Origin: an uncultured Anaerolineaceae bacterium
GTDB taxonomy: Bacteria; Chloroflexota; Anaerolineae; Anaerolineales; Anaerolineaceae
Direction: 5' to 3'
Assembly (NCBI GenBank): GCA_937897615.1
Contig: CALCNO010000037.1
Location: 1 to 10,349, forward strand
Length of the DNA stretch: 10,349 bases
Part shown: positions 1 to 6,140 of the stretch, piece after piece
Layout of the letters: every line of letters starts with the position of its first letter
Position numbering within the stretch: the stretch's first letter is position 1
Notes under the pieces: generated by a model
Databases searched by the model: none
What the model was told of the DNA's origin: nothing
The model's input: only the letters and a program-made list of their open reading frames with translations
Position numbers and translations under genes: made by a program

Positions 1-611
1 TCCGCGATTTTGATCGCCTGATGCACCTGATCAACGACCCCCACATGCCGGTACAGATCATCTTTGCCGGCAAGGCTCATCCTGCCGATGAACCCGGCAA
101 ACTGCTCATCCAGCAGGTGTACCGCGCCGTCAAAGATACACGCGCCGGCGGGCGCCTGATCTTCCTTGAAGATTACGACATCAACCTGGCGCGTTACCTG
201 GTGCAGGGTGTGGATGTATGGATGAACACCCCGCGCCGTCCCAATGAAGCCTCCGGTACTTCCGGCATGAAGGCTGCGGCCAACGGTGCGCTCAACTTTA
301 GCGTTTTAGATGGCTGGTGGCGCGAAGGCTACAATGGCAAGAACGGCTGGGCCATTGGCAGTGAAACCGAATACCCCGATTACGATTCACAAGATGCCGC
401 CGATGCACAGAGCATTTATGAGACATTGGAAAAGCAGATCATCCCGCTCTTCTACGATCGCGACATCAACAAGACCCCGGTGGCCTGGATCAAAATGATC
501 AAGGAGTGCCTGCGCACCCTCACCCCGCAATTCAGCCTGCGCCGTATGCTCAAGGAATACATGAGCGATTACTACCTCCCCGCGATCAATGAGCAGCGTG
601 CCGGGAAATAA
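1..611 (+). CDS. glgP: Alpha-glucan (glycogen/maltodextrin) phosphorylase, C-terminal part
   Basis: This is the 3' end of a gene that begins before the window; the reading frame is open from base 3 and stops with TAA at 609-611. The enzyme releases glucose-1-phosphate from alpha-1,4-glucans using inorganic phosphate and pyridoxal phosphate, in the cytoplasm. The visible part includes VQIIFAGKAHPADEPGK and the cofactor motif EASGTSGMKAA, followed by NGALNFSVLDGWWREGY. The lysine of GMK (codon 270-272) is the expected Schiff-base lysine. The EASGTSGMK and DGWW forms point to the alpha-glucan phosphorylase subfamily (TIGR02094 type) rather than the classical GlgP with EASGTGNMK; this is from family knowledge. 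About 110 residues follow the lysine, a normal ending. A UPF0316 gene starts 13 bases downstream on the same strand and is probably cotranscribed. The family is secure; the exact glucan preference is not visible. Confidence 0.95.
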   Translation, partial: RDFDRLMHLINDPHMPVQIIFAGKAHPADEPGKLLIQQVYRAVKDTRAGGRLIFLEDYDINLARYLVQGVDVWMNTPRRPNEASGTSGMKAAANGALNFSVLDGWWREGYNGKNGWAIGSETEYPDYDSQDAADAQSIYETLEKQIIPLFYDRDINKTPVAWIKMIKECLRTLTPQFSLRRMLKEYMSDYYLPAINEQRAGK

Positions 612-624
612 AAGGTAGGCAAAT

Positions 625-1152
625 ATGGAATACCTGCAAGATCCACACGCCTGGTTGTTTGCCCTCTTGATTTTTTTCATGCGGGTTGGCGATATGACGC
701 TGGACACCATCCGCGTGCTCTTTGTAGTGCGCGGCAAAAAACTGATCGTTTGGATACTGGGTTTCTTCCAGTCCCTTATCTTCGTCATCGCCATCAGCAG
801 CGTGCTCTCAAAACTGGATAACATTCTCAATGTGCTGGGTTATGCGATGGGCTTTGCCACCGGCAACCTGGTAGGGATGCTCATAGAGCAGCGCCTGGCC
901 ATTGGGCATATTCTCGTCACCATCATCAGTTCCACCCGCGGCGCGCTGATCGCCGACAAACTGCGCTCTTCCGGCTATGCCGTTACCGAAATTGCCGGGC
1001 GCGGCAAAAACGGCACCGTTTTTGAGTTGCATGCTTCTGTGCTGCGCAAGGACGTGCCCAATGTAGAAACCATCGTGCTGGAGGCTGACCCACAAGCCTT
1101 CATCACCGCCGAGGATGTGCGCCCGGTGCGGCGCGGCTTCTGGCGCTCGTAA
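625..1152 (+). CDS. UPF0316 / DUF2179 (DUF5698) membrane protein
   Basis: This 175-residue protein has a hydrophobic N-terminal half and a soluble C-terminal half. Likely membrane segments are near residues 9-27, 42-61 and 66-86, with the conserved-looking MRVGDMTLDTIRVLFVVRG between the first two. The soluble part (about 90-165), including SSTRGALIADKLRSSGYAVTEIAGRGKNGTVFEL, matches the DUF2179 fold seen at the C terminus of YitT-type and UPF0316 proteins. The family has no settled biochemical function; a ligand-sensing or transport role is only speculation. The start is the first ATG, preceded by a weak purine-rich AAAGGTAGG about 5 bases upstream. It lies 13 bases after the phosphorylase stop, so the two probably form an operon, although the pairing does not by itself show a role in glucan metabolism. 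A hairpin terminator follows at once. Confidence 0.85.
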   Translation: MEYLQDPHAWLFALLIFFMRVGDMTLDTIRVLFVVRGKKLIVWILGFFQSLIFVIAISSVLSKLDNILNVLGYAMGFATGNLVGMLIEQRLAIGHILVTIISSTRGALIADKLRSSGYAVTEIAGRGKNGTVFELHASVLRKDVPNVETIVLEADPQAFITAEDVRPVRRGFWRS

Positions 1153-1168
1153 CCCAACCAGACAAAAG

Positions 1169-1205
1169 AAATCGGGAGCTCAGTTTCGGCGCCCGATTTT
1201 TGTTT
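1169..1205. terminator. Bidirectional intrinsic terminator between UPF0316 gene and lysS
   Basis: AAATCGGG (1169-1176) pairs with CCCGATTT (1192-1199) across a 15-base loop. The plus strand continues into TTTGTTTTC. Read on the minus strand the hairpin is followed by CTTTTGTC after the stem. It sits between the stop codons of two convergent genes (1152 and 1222) and can serve both. The stem is 8 bp with only four G:C pairs, so efficiency may be moderate. Confidence 0.75.
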
Positions 1206-1221
1206 TCGCAATACCTAGAGA

Positions 1222-2745
1222 TTACCCCTTGTCTTCCCCGGTATCCCTGAGGTGCGGGAAGAGCAGCACTTCCCGGATGGTACGCTGGTCGGTGAGGAGC
1301 ATGGTCAGGCGGTCCACCCCCATACCAAAGCCACCCTGAGGTGGCATGCCATAGGACATGGCGCGCAGATAGTCCACATCCATTGGATGACGCTCTTCGT
1401 CTTCCGCTTTGTACTCACGCCCCATCTCCAAAAAGCGTGCTTCCTGCTCCAGAGGATCATTCAACTCGGTAAAAGCATTGCACAATTCCATACCGCAGAC
1501 AAAGCCCTCGAAACGTTCCACCGTGGTGGGATCACCGGGGCGGTTCTTGGCCAACGGAGAAATATCGCGCGGGTAATCGTACAGGAAAGACGGCTGAATC
1601 AACTTTGGTTCAACAAACTCCTCCATCAATTGCCCGATGAGTTTTCCGCGTGCTTCGCCGGGTTTGAATTTGAGACCCTTCTCGGTCATCACCTGCGCAA
1701 GCGCATCGGCAGTGGGGTACAGGCTAATGTCAATGCCGGAGGCATCAATGAGGCTCTGGCGCAAGTTCACGCGCTGCCATGGCGGGTTAAAGTCGATCAG
1801 GATTTCGCCATATTGCACTTTGCGCGTGCCCAGCACCTTATCGCACACGTAGGCGATCATCTGCTCGGTCAATTCCATCACCTTGAGATAATCGGCATAC
1901 GCCCAGTAGAATTCCAATTGGGTGAACTCCGGGTTGTGCTTGAAGGAGACACCCTCATTGCGAAAGTCGCGCCCGATCTCGTACACGCGATCAAATCCGC
2001 CTACGGTCAGGCGTTTGAGATATAGCTCAAAGGAAATACGCAGGAACAGGTCCTGCTTGAGCTGGTTGTGATGGGTCACAAAGGGCTTGGCCGCCGCCCC
2101 GCCGTAGATGGGCTGCAGGATGGGGGTCTCCACCTCGATAAAGTCATGTTCATCCAGAAAGGAGCGCAAAGCCGAAACAATGCGGGCACGCGTGCGAAAG
2201 ACTTTGCGCACTTCCTCGTTGACGGCAAGGTCGGCATAGCGTTGACGATAGCGCGTTTCGGGGTCAGCCAGGGTGGCGTGGCGCACGATCTCGCCGTCCA
2301 CCACCTCATCCTTGGCAGCCGGCAGCGGGGTAACTGCCTTGGCCAGCATTTTGAAGTCCTTGACCTGCAGGCTGACTTCACCGGTGCGCGTGCGCACCAC
2401 CTCACCGCTGGCCTGGATGTAATCGCCAATGTCAAACAGCTCCTTGAACATGGTCATGCGCTCTTCGCCCAGTTCATTGACGCGCAGGAATAACTGGATG
2501 CGCCCGGTGCCGTCCTCAATGTGCGCAAATGCCAGCTTGCCCATGCTGCGGATGGCGCGCAGGCGCCCGGCCAGCGTGTGGGTCACCACTTCACTACTGG
2601 CGGCAGCCTCGGCCTTTTCAAAAGCAGCGGTAGCCGCCCCAATGGTAGCGGTGATTTCCACCCGCGTGGGATAGGGTTCTACCCCCGCGGCGCGCATGGT
2701 GTTGATTTTTTCGAGCCGTATTTTTTCCAGGTCGTTGCGTTCCAT
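1222..2745 (-). CDS. lysS: Lysyl-tRNA synthetase, class II
   Basis: The 507-residue protein charges tRNA-Lys with lysine using ATP in the cytoplasm. An N-terminal OB-fold anticodon-binding domain covers about residues 57-136 (GRLRAIRSMGKLAFAHIEDGTGRIQLF). The class II catalytic core follows, with GGAAAKPFVTHHNQL near 215-229, SFELYLKRL at 238-246, motif 2 FRNEGVSFKHNPEFTQLE at 261-278, SPLAK at 396-400, ELCNAFTELNDP at 420-431, and motif 3 GFGMGVDRL at 472-480. Length is close to the usual 490-505. The linker between the OB fold and the core (residues 137-165) appears several residues longer than in E. coli LysS. The start ATG (2743-2745) is preceded by GGAAGGATGGAAGA, which supplies a Shine-Dalgarno sequence. 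It lies downstream of greA on the same strand, separated by a terminator-like hairpin, so expression probably depends on read-through or processing. The C terminus is short, without an extra domain. Confidence 0.97.
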   Translation of the reverse strand: MERNDLEKIRLEKINTMRAAGVEPYPTRVEITATIGAATAAFEKAEAAASSEVVTHTLAGRLRAIRSMGKLAFAHIEDGTGRIQLFLRVNELGEERMTMFKELFDIGDYIQASGEVVRTRTGEVSLQVKDFKMLAKAVTPLPAAKDEVVDGEIVRHATLADPETRYRQRYADLAVNEEVRKVFRTRARIVSALRSFLDEHDFIEVETPILQPIYGGAAAKPFVTHHNQLKQDLFLRISFELYLKRLTVGGFDRVYEIGRDFRNEGVSFKHNPEFTQLEFYWAYADYLKVMELTEQMIAYVCDKVLGTRKVQYGEILIDFNPPWQRVNLRQSLIDASGIDISLYPTADALAQVMTEKGLKFKPGEARGKLIGQLMEEFVEPKLIQPSFLYDYPRDISPLAKNRPGDPTTVERFEGFVCGMELCNAFTELNDPLEQEARFLEMGREYKAEDEERHPMDVDYLRAMSYGMPPQGGFGMGVDRLTMLLTDQRTIREVLLFPHLRDTGEDKG

Positions 2746-2760
2746 TCTTCCATCCTTCCG

Positions 2761-2797
2761 GTAATAAAAGCCTGCCCCTGTGTTTGCGGGGGCAGGC
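2761..2797 (-). terminator. Terminator-like hairpin between greA and lysS
   Basis: On the minus strand GCCTGCCCC (2797-2789) pairs perfectly with GGGGCAGGC (2778-2770) over a 10-base loop, followed by TTTTATTAC. This is a strong 9-bp G:C-rich stem with a short U tract, as expected of an intrinsic terminator for greA. It ends 15 bases before the lysS ATG, leaving only room for the lysS ribosome binding site. It could therefore terminate greA transcripts, act as an attenuator for lysS, or protect the 3' end of a processed greA message. Confidence 0.75.
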
Positions 2798-2852
2798 CTC
2801 TGAGTTCAGAGCTTTGGATCACCCGTCTTGATTCGGTGTGACCCCCGCGTGG
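2798..2852 (-). other. greA 3' untranslated region with small dyads
   Basis: Between the greA stop codon and the terminator stem there are two further structures. CTCTG-AGTT-CAGAG (2798-2811) is a short perfect hairpin adjoining the terminator. A bulged stem can form between GGTCAC (start of 2846-2817 on the minus strand) and GTGATCC. No recognisable -35/-10 pair for lysS was found here on the minus strand. The role of these structures is unknown. Confidence 0.35.
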
Positions 2853-3323
2853 TTAATGATTCAACTTGATCACCTTGATGACCATAACGCCGGCAGGCGT
2901 CTCCACCTGCACTTTATCGCCTTCCTTTTTATTCAGCAAGGCTTTGCCGATGGGGGACTCGTTGGAAATCTTGCCATGCAGCGGGTCGGCTTCAGCGGCG
3001 CCCACCATGGTGTATTCTTCCTTTTCCTTGCGGCCTTCCACCTGAATGGTCACTTTGGAACCTACCTGCACGGTCTCCACCTTGGATACTTTTTCATCCA
3101 CTACGCGGGCAGTGGCCAGGAGAATTTCCAACTCCTTGATACGGCCTTCAACAAAGGCCTGTTCGTTCTTGGCCGCTTCCAATTCGGCATTGTCCAGCAA
3201 CTCACCGCCTTCAATGGCTTCGTGCAGGCGTATGGCAATGGCCTCGCGCTTTTCAGTGCGGAGGTAGTCCAGTTCATCCTGCAATTTTTGGAAGCCTTCA
3301 CGTGTCAAGAATGAGGTTGACAT
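2853..3323 (-). CDS. greA: Transcription elongation factor GreA
   Basis: GreA rescues backtracked RNA polymerase by inserting its coiled-coil tip into the secondary channel and stimulating cleavage of the transcript 3' end. The 156-residue protein has the N-terminal coiled coil (residues 1-75, with LTREGFQKLQDELDYLR and NAELEAAKNEQAFVEGRIKELE) and the C-terminal FKBP-like domain (about 80-156, with GSKVTIQV, SNESPIGKALLNKKEGDKVQVETPAG). The start chosen is the ATG at 3321-3323, giving MSTSFLTREG, because AAGGA lies 8 bases upstream; the frame is open for 29 codons further but those have no family character. The tip reads GGELLDNAE: Glu41 and Asp44 stand where E. coli GreA has Asp41 and Glu44, so both acids are kept but exchanged. 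The gene has its own promoter and a structured leader, and lysS follows. Confidence 0.96.
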   Translation of the reverse strand: MSTSFLTREGFQKLQDELDYLRTEKREAIAIRLHEAIEGGELLDNAELEAAKNEQAFVEGRIKELEILLATARVVDEKVSKVETVQVGSKVTIQVEGRKEKEEYTMVGAAEADPLHGKISNESPIGKALLNKKEGDKVQVETPAGVMVIKVIKLNH

Positions 3324-3398
3324 TTTCGTAATCCTTCTTTGTGCAAAATCTCGTGAAATCGCGCCGATAACCCCGCGGATACACCACCTGAGAGAATA

Positions 3399-3426
3399 AA
3401 CAAAAATCACTCAGTAAGAGCGATTT
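3399..3426 (-). terminator. Intrinsic terminator inside the greA leader (attenuator candidate)
   Basis: On the minus strand AAATCGCTC (3426-3418) pairs with GAGTGATTT (3412-3404) over the loop TTACT; eight Watson-Crick pairs and one G-U pair. It runs directly into TTGTTTATT (3403-3395), so the U-rich tract is long. It lies between the predicted greA promoter and the gene, about 80 bases before the ATG. It would release a leader RNA of roughly 60-65 bases. No minus-strand gene upstream could otherwise need this terminator. The base of the 5' arm, AAATCGC, is also complementary to GCGATTT at 3362-3356 further downstream, so an alternative fold of the full-length leader is possible. Confidence 0.6.
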
Positions 3427-3428
3427 GG

Positions 3429-3464
3429 GGACATGTAAAAAGGGAAACCTTCCCTCAAGTGTCC
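3429..3464 (-). promoter_or_regulatory. 5' stem-loop of the greA leader RNA
   Basis: Right at the predicted transcript start, GGACA (3464-3460) can pair with TGTCC (3433-3429), enclosing an inner stem AGGGAA (3455-3450) / TTCCCT (3446-3441) with a 3-base loop and a following TTTTTAC. The inner hairpin with its U run resembles a terminator, but it begins only about 7 bases from the predicted start, so a structural 5' element is at least as likely. Confidence 0.45.
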
Positions 3465-3468
3465 ATTT

Positions 3469-3497
3469 ACTATACCATAATCAGGAAGTGATTGCAA
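3469..3497 (-). promoter_or_regulatory. Sigma-70-type promoter of greA, extended -10
   Basis: On the minus strand TTGCAA (3497-3492) is followed after exactly 17 bases by TATAGT (3474-3469), preceded by TGG, giving an extended -10 (TGGTATAGT). The -10 matches consensus at 5 of 6 and the -35 at 4 of 6. Transcription would start near 3463-3462, about 140 bases before the greA ATG. No other minus-strand gene lies upstream, so this is the natural greA promoter. Assignment is by motif only. Confidence 0.65.
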
Positions 3498-3643
3498 TAT
3501 GCGCTGCCGAAAAACGCCTGCAGGAGCAAGTTTTGAACATACTTTCGCATCACCAGCAAATGAATGCAAAACACCCGTACAGAGTGCGCACAATTTGCTA
3601 AAAGCCATTATGATAAGGTGATTAAATTGTCAGGATGGTCATT
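3498..3643 (+). promoter_or_regulatory. Upstream region of the WD40-like lipoprotein gene
   Basis: This intergenic stretch separates the divergent greA promoter from the lipoprotein gene. No convincing plus-strand promoter is visible. The best -10 candidate is TATGAT (3609-3614), but no good -35 lies 16-18 bases upstream (TGCGCA matches only half). The ribosome binding site is AGGATGG (3632-3638), 5 bases before the chosen ATG. No conserved RNA or repeat was recognised. Confidence 0.35.
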
Positions 3644-5557
3644 ATGAAAAAAATCTTTTCCTGGGCTCTTATTATCTTAATCTTAGCAGGTTGCAGCAAG
3701 AGCAACAACCCAATGGGGATTACGCCAACAAACTCTACCACTCCCTTGCCCACTGCAACCCCAATTCCAAGCCCAACCGCTACACCCATTCCTGAACCAC
3801 TAAATGTTAACAATGCAAAAAACTTATCGGTGACAGGTTTTTGGGGCAACGGCACACTTTTGGACTCGTATTACTCGCCGGATAATTCTTTATTCATCGT
3901 GAGTTTTTCACACGCTATCTGGGTGTTGGATGCGAAAAGCCTGGAAACCAAATGTACTCTCACTGTTAGCGACCAGATCGGCTATTCAGCCATCACCAGT
4001 GATAACCGCACTCTTGTTGCCGGCGTTACCGAAGCAGTTTACAAGACCAGGCCAATCCCCGGTGCCATGCTCACCTGGGATGTTAACTCCTGTTCACCGC
4101 TGCAAAAACAAACCGACTTTGAGCACTATCCTTATCACTTTAAAAACGTTGGCGCCGATAAGGTTTACTCATTCGCTTATTCCCTGCTCGCAAACGAAAA
4201 CCGCTTGCTGATCTACATGCAGCAGCGCGATCCATTGACTCTCCAGGTTGTCAGCGAAAATGATTATAGTGATTTCCTTATCGATTATTCTTCAGCCTCC
4301 AATCGGGTCGCCATGATTGGTGATGGAATAATTGCAGTTTACAATCTCGACCAAGGGCTTACAAAGAGTATTTTTAGTGGAAGAGTTTCAAATGTCGATT
4401 ATGCTGCCAATGGCGCCATCAGTCCGGATGGAAAACTGGTTGCACTTAGAGGGGCCTCCTCCGATACTCCTAATCTCGTAGCATCATGGAAAGGGGTTTT
4501 ACGGATCTGGAACGTAGATACAGGGATGAAAATCTTTGGGGATGACCGTTTTAGTAGTTCATCCATAATCAAGTTCATTTCCAACTCCAAGCTGGCGATT
4601 GCCGACAATCTAAATATAAAAATCATGGATATCCCATCCTTAACGACCGTCGCCACCCTGGGATATACCAGTATCGGCACCAGAAATCCGTATTCCGGCC
4701 CAATCGATAAAGTGCTTGTTCAGCGCGCCCCGGGTGAGGATCAATTCATGGTGATTACCGATGATGGGTACCGGGTGAGTATCCAGGTGTATGACTTGAA
4801 CACCTACCAGTTGATCCGAACAGTCTGGATTCCAAGCATTTACGAGGACTCTTCCCAGGGTCCCAACGAGAAAGACCTGAATAACATTTCAAAGATCACC
4901 GGCCCACTTCAACCCTATGATCTAAACAACGTTCCGATAACCGTTGGTTATCACATCCCCGAAGAGATCTCAAACCTTCCTGATAATCAAAAAAGCCTGA
5001 AGGTCTCAGCGGATAATCAATACCTGGCGATTCTTTACGGTACCACTGCGTGGAATTACAACCGGTTTGCTTTGCTAAAATATGGCGTTAACGAACCGAT
5101 TCTCCAGGATTTTGCAGAGGATCAACCCACAGTAACATATACAAAATCCTCATTTAGCCAAAACGGGAAATATCTGGTGGTGGTGAAAGAGATTGAAACA
5201 GGTGGAGATGCACAAAAGCATATTATTGGTTCATTTACCAGCACCGTCATGTCCTGGGATCTTTCAACCATGACAGCGCTGCCAGAGTTCACTGTCGATG
5301 GTGCGATCGCCGGGATAGCAACCCTCAACTCAGGCTTACTGGCAGTAACCTTTGGTCTATTTGATACCGGATTGTCAATCTGGAATCTTCAAAATGGGGA
5401 GCAACTCTATTCCGGATTATATGCGCTCAATGATGGCAAAATTATCCTGAGTAGCGACGAATCGAAATTGGTGATCTTCTCCGACTGGTCAAACACCCAG
5501 TTCTCGTATCTCGGCCAGCAGCAATCAAGGTTCTTTTGCATCCTTGAAGCCAAATAA
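3644..5557 (+). CDS. Lipoprotein with WD40-like beta-propeller repeats
   Basis: The predicted 637-residue protein is exported and lipid-anchored. Residues 1-16 form a signal peptide (MKKIFSWALIILILAGC) with lipobox LAGC and Cys17 as the modified residue. Residues 23-52 are a Pro/Thr/Ser-rich spacer with PTATPIPSPTATPIP, typical of surface proteins of Anaerolineae. The rest resembles a degenerate WD40/YVTN-type propeller: IWVLDAKSLE (92-101), LTWDVNSC (143-150), ISPDG (259-263), LRIWNVDTG (286-294), WDLSTM (538-543) and LSIWNLQNG (577-585). No catalytic domain is apparent, so a binding or scaffold role outside the membrane is the likely but unproven function. The ATG at 3644 was preferred over one nine bases upstream because AGGATGG is well spaced for it. 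The gene is visibly more A+T-rich than its neighbours and stands alone between divergent greA and convergent korC, which may reflect later acquisition. Confidence 0.82.
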   Translation: MKKIFSWALIILILAGCSKSNNPMGITPTNSTTPLPTATPIPSPTATPIPEPLNVNNAKNLSVTGFWGNGTLLDSYYSPDNSLFIVSFSHAIWVLDAKSLETKCTLTVSDQIGYSAITSDNRTLVAGVTEAVYKTRPIPGAMLTWDVNSCSPLQKQTDFEHYPYHFKNVGADKVYSFAYSLLANENRLLIYMQQRDPLTLQVVSENDYSDFLIDYSSASNRVAMIGDGIIAVYNLDQGLTKSIFSGRVSNVDYAANGAISPDGKLVALRGASSDTPNLVASWKGVLRIWNVDTGMKIFGDDRFSSSSIIKFISNSKLAIADNLNIKIMDIPSLTTVATLGYTSIGTRNPYSGPIDKVLVQRAPGEDQFMVITDDGYRVSIQVYDLNTYQLIRTVWIPSIYEDSSQGPNEKDLNNISKITGPLQPYDLNNVPITVGYHIPEEISNLPDNQKSLKVSADNQYLAILYGTTAWNYNRFALLKYGVNEPILQDFAEDQPTVTYTKSSFSQNGKYLVVVKEIETGGDAQKHIIGSFTSTVMSWDLSTMTALPEFTVDGAIAGIATLNSGLLAVTFGLFDTGLSIWNLQNGEQLYSGLYALNDGKIILSSDESKLVIFSDWSNTQFSYLGQQQSRFFCILEAK

Positions 5558-5589
5558 AACAACTGCCGGAGGAACCTCCGGCAGTTGTT
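5558..5589. terminator. Bidirectional terminator between lipoprotein gene and korC
   Basis: AACAACTGCCGGAGG (5558-5572) pairs perfectly with CCTCCGGCAGTTGTT (5575-5589), a 15-bp stem around AA (in practice a slightly shorter stem with a 4-base loop). It lies 1 base after the lipoprotein stop and 2 bases before the korC stop. Read on the minus strand the stem base and flank give TTGTTTTATTTGG, a good U tract; on the plus strand the flank is TTGTTGATTAATTTGG. It should act mainly for the kor operon and also for the lipoprotein gene. Confidence 0.85.
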
Positions 5590-5591
5590 GA

Positions 5592-6131
5592 TTAATTTGG
5601 TTTGTGCTTTGCGCCTTCGCGCAGTGCCTCGTAGTTCTTGGGCAGCAGTTTGTGATGCCGCTCCGGCAAGTGGCCTTTGAGGGCCTTTTCAATCGCCGCA
5701 ACTGGCAGCACCGGCAGGCTGGCAAGCAGCGCTCCCAGCAGCACCATGTTGGTCATGCGCTTGTCGCCCAGCTGCTCGGCCAGGGTGTTGGCATCCACTT
5801 CCACCACCTTGATGTCTTTGCGGTTGACTTTGCGATCCACCATCGAGGTGTTCACCACCAGCACGCCGCCGGGCTTCATCAGTTCTTCGTATTTATCCAG
5901 CGAGGGGCGATTCATCACAATTGCGCCCTGTGGATTGCGTACCACCGGCGCGCCGATCTCCTCATCGGAGATGACCACCGTGCAGTTGGCCGTGCCGCCG
6001 CGCATTTCCGGCCCATAAGAAGGGATCCAGGTGACGCTCTTGCCTTCATCCATGCCAGCGTAGGCCAGCAGTTGGCCGGCAAACAAAACGCCCTGTCCAC
6101 CAAATCCCGCCACAATGATCTCAGTCTGCAT
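5592..6131 (-). CDS. korC: 2-oxoacid:ferredoxin oxidoreductase, gamma subunit
   Basis: This 179-residue subunit matches the pyruvate/ketoisovalerate oxidoreductase catalytic (gamma) domain family. It opens with IIVAGFGGQGVLFAGQLLAYAG (GFGGQG at residues 9-14) and has SYGPEMRGGTANCTVVIS at 38-55, both family hallmarks, and MTNMVLLGALLASLPVLP toward the C terminus. The gamma domain contributes to the acyl-CoA-forming complex, completing the alpha-beta active site. The start ATG at 6129-6131 is preceded by TAGGAGAGAGAG. It begins 9 bases after korB and is the last gene of the operon, followed at once by a strong terminator. The subunit is shared among Kor, Vor and Ior enzymes, so the symbol indicates the set and not proven substrate. 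Confidence 0.92.
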   Translation of the reverse strand: MQTEIIVAGFGGQGVLFAGQLLAYAGMDEGKSVTWIPSYGPEMRGGTANCTVVISDEEIGAPVVRNPQGAIVMNRPSLDKYEELMKPGGVLVVNTSMVDRKVNRKDIKVVEVDANTLAEQLGDKRMTNMVLLGALLASLPVLPVAAIEKALKGHLPERHHKLLPKNYEALREGAKHKPN

Positions 6132-6140
6132 CTCTCTCTC

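Noticed and set aside
1252..2025. Long plus-strand open frame (257 codons) opposite lysS
   Set aside because: It is antisense to a fully conserved LysRS, shows no domain character, and is rich in His/Gln/Leu as expected from the reverse complement of a G+C-biased gene.
3324..3410. N-terminal extension of GreA by 29 codons
   Set aside because: The ATG at 3323 has a good ribosome binding site and gives the conserved GreA start; the extension overlaps the leader terminator and has no family character.
3411..3608. Minus-strand small open frame of 65 codons upstream of greA
   Set aside because: It overlaps the predicted greA promoter and leader hairpins, has no good ribosome binding site, and shows no family resemblance.
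3635..3643. ATG at 3635 as lipoprotein start
   Set aside because: Its ribosome binding site is poorly spaced, and the ATG at 3644 gives a standard MKK signal peptide with AGGATGG at the right distance.
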